NCBI RefSeq assembly: GCF_028640845.1
Contig: NC_080548.1
Coordinates: 8,178,314 to 8,242,313 of the forward strand
Origin: Ahaetulla prasina
Taxonomy: Eukaryota; Chordata; Lepidosauria; Squamata; Colubridae
Direction of reading: 5' to 3'
DNA length: 64,000 bases
Shown: positions 54,169 through 64,000 of the stretch, piece by piece
Layout of the letters: every line of letters starts with the position of its first letter
How positions within the stretch are numbered: the stretch's first letter is position 1
Notes under the pieces: generated by a model
What the model saw: the letters and a program-made list of their open reading frames with translations, nothing else
The model's database searches: none
Told to the model about the DNA's origin: nothing
Translations under genes and position numbers: made by a program

Positions 54169-54300
54169 CAGGTGTCAAACTCATGGTGTCACATTGCCAT
54201 CACATGACATATCGCAGTGTTTTTTCCCTTTATGGAACTGGGGAGGGCATGGCCTGCACATGACGCATCTGGTCTGTGGGTCAGCAGTTTGATACCCCTG
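54169..54300 (+). mobile_element. hAT-type MITE, CAGGTGTCAAACTC family
   Basis: Starts caggtgtcaaactcatggtg and ends cagtttgatacccctg. Flanks share ttaggc but not a clean 8-bp repeat, so edges may be off by one or two bases. Confidence 0.7.
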
Positions 54301-54427
54301 CTTAGGCTAATGCTCAGGTGGTTTTATTTTAACTCAGAGTCAATTTCAGACAACCAGTTTTGGAAGAACTGCAGTATATTAACTTTCATGAGGACTCAGT
54401 TTCCAGGATCATATAAGAGTGAAGCTT

Positions 54428-54810
54428 AGAGGTAGTGCTTGACTTATAACCATTAGTTTAGTGACCATTTGAAGTTACAGCAGCACTGACAGAAGTGATG
54501 TATGACTGGTCCTCGCATTTATAACCACTGCAGCATCCCCAGAGTCACAGGGGTCAAAATTCAGGCATTTGGCAACTGGCATGGATTAATGACAGTTGCA
54601 GTGCCCCTGGGACACACGATTATCATTTGTGACTTTCCCAGTTGGCTTTCAACAAGAAAAGTCAATGGGAGAAGCCAAATTTGCTAAGAACTGTATGGTT
54701 AACAACTGCATCAAAAAAGGATGTAAATCAGGCATGAATCACTTAGCAACTGCCTTACTCAGTGACAGAGGTTCTGGTCCCAATTGTCATCATATGTCAA
54801 GGATTACCAG
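54428..54810 (+). mobile_element. Non-autonomous DNA transposon with TIRs (family D, copy 2)
   Basis: Starts agaggtagtgcttgacttat and ends tcaaggattaccag, with the interior matching 2419-2798 (for example caatgggagaagccaaat). No target duplication was identified. Confidence 0.65.
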
Positions 54811-54814
54811 TATT

Positions 54815-59570
<4,756 letters not shown>

Positions 59571-60028
59571 TCAACAAAAGAGAAGCTATAAGGAGAGAAG
59601 GCATTTCACCTGACCAGTTAATTCTTTGCAATGTATATATGTGTTTGTTCAATTTCTATGGCCACCCATCTCGGTCAATGACTTGACAATTAACAAGACA
59701 GTTCATTGATTGACCAGTTTTCCATTTCTCCAAACAATGCCAACAAATCACTTTCATATAAATCAACCATGAAAGTTCCCTATTAAACACAAAAAGGTGC
59801 AGGGTGAAATGCTATAATGGATATACCATTTCAGAACATATAAAATATTTAAAAATTAAAGCACAATGTGCTTGAATATTAAATATTGAATATTAAAAAT
59901 TCAAGCACAACAAATTATTTTACTCTCACACATGCATCAAAATACAAACCAAAGGAATATACATTTCAAATAGTTTTCTTTTACTATTGACATCATGGTA
60001 TCCCTCATTTGCCTAAACACATGCAATT

Positions 60029-60364
60029 CAGAGGTGGGTTTCAGCAGGTTTTGACCAGTTCTGGAGAACCAGTAGTGGAAATTTTGAGTAGTTCTGAGAA
60101 CCGGTAGTAAAAATTCTGACTGGCCCCACCTCCATCTATTCTCTGCCTATTCTCTGCCTCCATCTATTCTCTGCCTTCCCAACTGATCAGGAGGAAATGG
60201 GGATTTTTGCAGTAACCTTCCCCTGGAGTGGGATGGGAATGGAGATTTTACAGTATCTTTCCCTTGCCATGCCCACCAAGCCATGCCCACTAAGCCACGT
60301 CATGCCACACCCACCAAACCACGCCCACAGAACCAGTAGTAAAAAATTTTGAAACCCACCACTG
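60029..60364 (-). mobile_element. hAT-type MITE, family A, copy with repeated interior
   Basis: Starts cagaggtgggtttcagcagg and ends gaaacccaccactg, 336 bp. Flanks atgcaatt and attgcaat share tgcaat, a slightly shifted target duplication. The interior repeats attctctgcc and accacgccc-like motifs, and is inverted relative to 53939-54141. Confidence 0.85.
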
Positions 60365-60374
60365 ATTGCAATCC

Positions 60375-61489
60375 TCCATAAATTAATATATGGAAAATCT
60401 TGAGATCTGATCAATGAAACATAAGAAGCTACCAACACTAATATTAACTATGATAAGGCTGTAACATTCTCATTTCATCTGCAGTGGGTTCTTTGAGTGA
60501 GCTCAATGAAATATTATGAAATTTAGCAATCTTAAGAATAAGAGCTAATTAGGGGAAAGTAATAAAAAATGGATCACAAAACAGAAACTAAGGACTGAAA
60601 TGGCTACTAACTCTGGCTTTCTGAAAAAGTTCGGAAAGGTGAGTAGAAAGTGGAAGGATCAAGAATAATCAATCCTCAAATACTTATAACTTCAACCTCT
60701 ACTGTTTGCTTTTGAAATGTCAAACATTTGTCTTTCTTAAGAATAAGTAATGCCTTTAAAATAACCAGAAGTCTTTAAAAAGTAACAATAAAACATTTGT
60801 TCTTAATCCCTTACATCCTCTGGTACTTCCACTCCTCGGAAACTTATATTTTATAGCAAACACTTAAATATTATGTCTGTGGGGAGGAAAAAAGGCTGTT
60901 TACCAAAATCACTGGATTACAAACCTCTGACATTTGCCTTAATCAGAGAGGAAATTATAGCAAAAATCTTTACTTCACATCATTTTTTAAAACTTTTTTT
61001 TAAAAGGCATGATTCAAGCAGGTGTATTTTAATAGCACAGCACTAATCATGACTGATTTCCCTCTTCTTTTATTTTTAATTCAGCAACATCCTATCTACA
61101 ACGCAATGCTCAACTGAAAGATTATGACTCAATAGCTCAACATATTAAATGTGAAAGATGATTCATAAAGTTCCTAACTCGATTGTTTTTACTATTATGA
61201 GAGAAGAACATTGGCTGAATTACAGTAATACGTATCTGTATTTAACAGAACAAAGTAATATCGGTGGTCTGCAAAATGTAATTTTGGGCAATAACCATAC
61301 TCATCCCTCTAAAAGGCACCACAGAATTCCTTCCATAGAATGGGCAAGGACATGCAAAAGGTAATATGGATAAAACCTAACTTTCATTTAGTTATATTTT
61401 TTTAATATGTTTCTCCGGGCTTTGGTGTGGGGTGTGCAAAAGAATCTATTTGAACACCAAGAGACTTTTAGGGGAGAGCGTGCCCATTG
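60375..61489. other. CSMD intron, no feature recognised
   Basis: No repeat or exon recognised. Confidence 0.5.
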
Positions 61490-61497
61490 CCCTAGCT

Positions 61498-61853
61498 CCG
61501 TGATGGTGAACCTATGGTACGCGTGCCAGAGGTGGCACGCAGAGCCCTCTATGTCACCAGCTGCTCTTACGGTTTCCATCACATGCATATGTACCAGCCA
61601 ACTAGTCTTCATGGATGCCGGAGCACCAGAAACCAAAAGACCAGGTGGCTGGTACACATGTGTGCGGCAGCCCCCTGGTCTTTGGGTTTCCTGTGTGCAC
61701 ATTCGCACTGGCTCCCTGGTCTTTGGGTGTGCCGGAGCACTAGAAACCCAAAGCCAGTATGTGCACCAGCCACCTGGTCTTTGGGTTTTTGGCACTCCGG
61801 CGCACGCATGTTCCAGTTTGGGCACTTGGTGTCGAAAAGGTTTGCCATCACTG
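61498..61853 (+). mobile_element. hAT-type MITE, family C, copy 3
   Basis: Starts ccgtgatggtgaacctatgg and ends aaggtttgccatcactg, with a perfect 8-bp target duplication ccctagct at 61490-61497 and 61854-61861. The GC-rich interior repeats a phrase like ggtctttgggttt several times, with inverted copies, which explains the long open frames on both strands. Confidence 0.94.
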
Positions 61854-62337
61854 CCCTAGCTTGTGAAAATAGTGGGATCCTTTCCAATTATGATTCAGAT
61901 TTTGAAGTAACCCAGGAGCATCAGCAGGATCTTGGTGGTTTCGTCAGAAAGATAGAAGCATCAGTATGGCATTGTGCCATAAGCTCTGCCCATTGTCAAC
62001 AAGCATGCAAAATTGGAACACATATACAAAGTGGTGAAACTTCTGTTGTGAGGCTGAAGTTCTGTTTTCATCAGTCTGATGTTAGTCATTACCCTCAACC
62101 AAAGATGAGGCTGGAGCCCCATTTTTCCTTCAAACCAATTTAGAAAATCAGCTACATACATACATGTGGGGGGCAGGAATTATTTCAGAATTTTAGACTT
62201 CCTAACACACTGCTGTTTACTGAACCATGTGCTTTAATGGCCAAAAAAGTAATGGAGGGGAAAGAAAAAGATTGGCACAGGATATAATGAGAATAGGGAA
62301 TTTCAAATCATACAGTCTAAGGATAGGAAAGGACCTC

Positions 62338-62905
62338 TGAGAATAGAATAGAATAGAATAGAATTTTATTGGCCAAGTGTGATTGGACACACAAGGAATT
62401 TGTCTTGGTGCATATGCTCTCAGTGTACATAAAAGAAAAGATACGTTCATCAAGATACAACATTTACAACACAATTGATAATCAATATATCAATATAAAT
62501 CATAAGGATTGCCAGCAACAAGTTATAGTCATACAGTCATAAGTGGAAAGAGATTGGTGATGGGAACTATGAAACGATTAATAGTAGTGCAGATTCAGTA
62601 AATAGTCTGACAGTGTTGAGGGAATTACTTGTTTAGCAGAGTGATGGCCTTCGGGAAAAAACTGTTCTTGTGTCTAGTTGTTCTGGTGTGCAGTGCTCTA
62701 TAGCGTCGTTTTGAGGGTAGGAGTTGAAACAGTTTATGTCCAGGATGCGAGGGATCTGCAAATATTTTCACGGCCCTCTTCTTGATTCGTGCAGTATACA
62801 GGTCCTCAATGGAAGGCAAGTTGGTAGCAATTATTTTTTCTGCAGTTCTAATTATCCTCTGAAGTCTGTGTTTTTCTTGTTGGGTTGCAGAACCAAACAT
62901 CTAAC
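62338..62905 (-). pseudogene. LINE ORF2 C terminus with ATTCT tail (copy 3)
   Basis: A minus-strand frame at 62900-62625 encodes the end of a non-LTR retrotransposon protein, with signatures R-L-Q-R-I-I-R-T-A-E-K-I-I, L-P-S-I-E-D-L-Y, D-P-S-H-P-G-H-K-L-F-Q-L-L-P-S and R-R-Y-R-A-L to a natural stop. About 290 bp of 3' untranslated sequence follows, ending in the shared aattccttgtgtgtccaatc motif and ATTCT units (62338-62362). It is 5'-truncated; clade not assigned. The initial Met is a chance start. Confidence 0.87.
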
Positions 62906-63034
62906 ATATCTAATATAGAGATCATCTAACATAGCATGGACAACAAAAGCCTTTCTGTAATCAATGAAGTAGACATTGATTTATTTTTGGAATTATTCTT
63001 CTTTTTCAATTATACAGCATACATCATCACTTGT

Positions 63035-63165
63035 TGTTTGTATATACACTGAGAGTTTATGTACCAGAGACAAATTCCTTGTGTGTCCAATCACACTTGG
63101 CCAATAAAGAATTCCATTCCATTCTGTTCCATTCCATTCCATTCTATCTTGTTCCTCAGCCTTTT
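63035..63165 (+). mobile_element. LINE 3' end of the ATTCT-tail family, copy 4
   Basis: Reads atatacactgagagtttatg, acaaattccttgtgtgtcca, cacttggccaataaagaatt, then mixed ATTCC and ATTCT units (63108-63150). Only the end is present, in opposite orientation to the copy at 62338. Confidence 0.85.
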
Positions 63166-63419
63166 TTGAAACCACCTTGAACATCTTCCTTTCCAAGTTG
63201 GACTCTAATTTGCATTGGCTGACCTAAGCATTAGTTAGTTAGCAGGTGAAAGTAATGGTATTGCACAATAATTCAAACCCTCTATTAAGCCTCTTTTCTT
63301 TGCTACTGGTGTTTGACACCTGTTTGCTCCTGTGTCTTTCATTTTCTCCCAGAATGCCAGGATTATTTATTCTCTGACACAGAACTGGAAGTAAGTAAAC
63401 TTGGTGCAATTATATACTG

Positions 63420-63607
63420 TGTAATGTATTACTGTAAGTTTTGGCGGGAGTTTTAGGCGGGAAATATCTCGTTCCTGATTGGTTGCAGCCTCAGGCTGAA
63501 GTGTATATAAGGAGAGGTTTTTCTCCAGAGAGTTGCTGGGTCACACTATATTAAAGAGCTGTTGTCACTAACCTGGTCTCCTGCCTCGTCAATACCCGAA
63601 CATAACA
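63420..63607 (+). mobile_element. 5' LTR of a Ty3/Gypsy retrotransposon
   Basis: A compact LTR of about 188 bp begins tgtaatgtattactgtaag and ends cgaacataaca, i.e. TG to CA. It has a TATA box (gtatataagg, about 63502-63511) and an ATTAAA-like poly(A) signal near 63550. The 3' LTR lies past the window, so the left edge (63418 or 63420) and the target duplication cannot be fixed. Confidence 0.82.
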
Positions 63608-63608
63608 T

Positions 63609-63626
63609 TGGCGACGAAGGTGGGAT
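63609..63626 (+). promoter_or_regulatory. Primer binding site, tRNA-Ser-like
   Basis: Directly after the LTR, tggcgacgaaggtgggat matches, with two differences, the complement of the 3' end of a vertebrate tRNA-Ser (TGGCGACGAGGATGGGAT, from memory). This marks the start of minus-strand DNA synthesis and confirms LTR-retrotransposon structure. Confidence 0.75.
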
Positions 63627-63701
63627 TTTGAGGCAGAGCACCAGAACAGAGCTGAACTCACTACGAGAATCAAACCCAGCAAGGTGATAGCGAATGCAGC
63701 G

Positions 63702-64000
63702 ATGACCGGCTACACGCCACCCACTCCGTTTGACCCTGCCCAGGAAACATGGGGAATATATATGACCCGTTTCGAAAGTTTCCTGGAGGCAAACGAGTTA
63801 CAGGGAGTCTCCGACAACCGCAAACGGGCTTACTTCATAAGCCACTGTGGGTCCGCAGTCATCGCCGTCGCAGAAGCCCTGGCGGAGCCAACACCGCTAC
63901 ACTCCGTGTCGTGGCAGACCCTTCAGACCCTCCTGAAGAATCACGCACCGCCCCGTCCAAATACGCTCGAGGGTACGAGTTTGGGGAGGCAAGGCAACAA
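63702..64000 (+). CDS. gag: Gypsy-type gag, 5' part, runs off window
   Basis: The ATG at 63702 opens a frame to the window edge. It follows the primer site by 75 bp; an earlier ATG at 63694 meets a stop at once. Residues about 20-60 carry F-E-S-F-L-E-A-N-E-L and K-R-A-Y-F-I-S-H-C-G, then A-V-A-E-A-L-A-E-P, typical of gag in Ty3/Gypsy elements of vertebrates, which forms the particle shell. From about 63945 the frame no longer looks like gag, while a shifted frame contains Y-E-F-G-E, so a one- or two-base shift in the C-rich run at 63946-63954 is likely. This copy may be dead, or the base count there wrong. Capsid C terminus, zinc knuckle and pol are outside. Confidence 0.85.
   Translation, partial: MTGYTPPTPFDPAQETWGIYMTRFESFLEANELQGVSDNRKRAYFISHCGSAVIAVAEALAEPTPLHSVSWQTLQTLLKNHAPPRPNTLEGTSLGRQGN

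Noticed and set aside
61388..62143. Several overlapping 90-209-codon frames on both strands
   Set aside because: They come from the internally repeated GC-rich MITE at 61498-61853, not from a gene.

Overview
This is a vertebrate nuclear window, most likely from a squamate reptile and probably a snake. The evidence is a tRNA-headed Sauria-type SINE, CR1 and L2-like LINEs, short SINEs sharing an L2-like 3' tail, LINE tails ending in ATTCT/ATTCC pentamers, many hAT-type miniature transposons (MITEs), and the overall AT-rich, intron-dominated makeup. Nearly all of it is intron and transposable-element sequence; no bacterial-style genes are present.

The only host gene I can support lies on the minus strand. 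Six short exons (59465-59542, 47223-47310, 41197-41321, 36847-36968, 26724-26827, 2927-3039) have good splice sites and join in one uninterrupted frame (630 bp, about 210 residues). They encode a linker, one complete Sushi/CCP domain and one complete CUB domain of a CSMD-family protein (CUB and Sushi multiple domains). From memory the wording fits CSMD2 better than CSMD1 or CSMD3; this was not checked. All the exons are too short to stand out as open reading frames. The gene continues past both ends of the window.

Layout. 1-2926: intron, with a MITE end and a TIR element. 3280-3635: Sauria-type SINE. 4812-9080: a scrambled, repeatedly duplicated block containing hAT MITEs and a CR1 patch. 9166-19195: several CR1 copies, some split by later insertions, plus GC-rich hAT MITEs and a three-tier pentamer satellite. 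19675-24712: a TA-flanked MITE, LINE remnants and a nearly full ORF2 of an L2-like LINE. 26408-28356: LINE 3' ends, one split by a SINE. 30953-36710: a (TTTA) tract, a SINE, a solo LTR and MITEs. 43867-45285: a 43-bp-arm palindrome, a MITE with perfect target duplication, tetranucleotide arrays and a SINE. 46511-46730: CTCTC array. 48603-51580: a nearly identical 1.49-kb tandem duplication. 53939-54810 and 60029-63165: MITEs and LINE tails. 63420-64000: the 5' LTR, tRNA-Ser-like primer site and start of gag of a Ty3/Gypsy retrotransposon.

I see no new gene system. The parts most worth a second look are the rearranged block at 4.8-9.1 kb with microhomology junctions, the fresh-looking 1.49-kb duplication, the palindrome at 43.9 kb, the LINE/SINE tail partnership, and LINE tails that appear to seed pentamer satellites.
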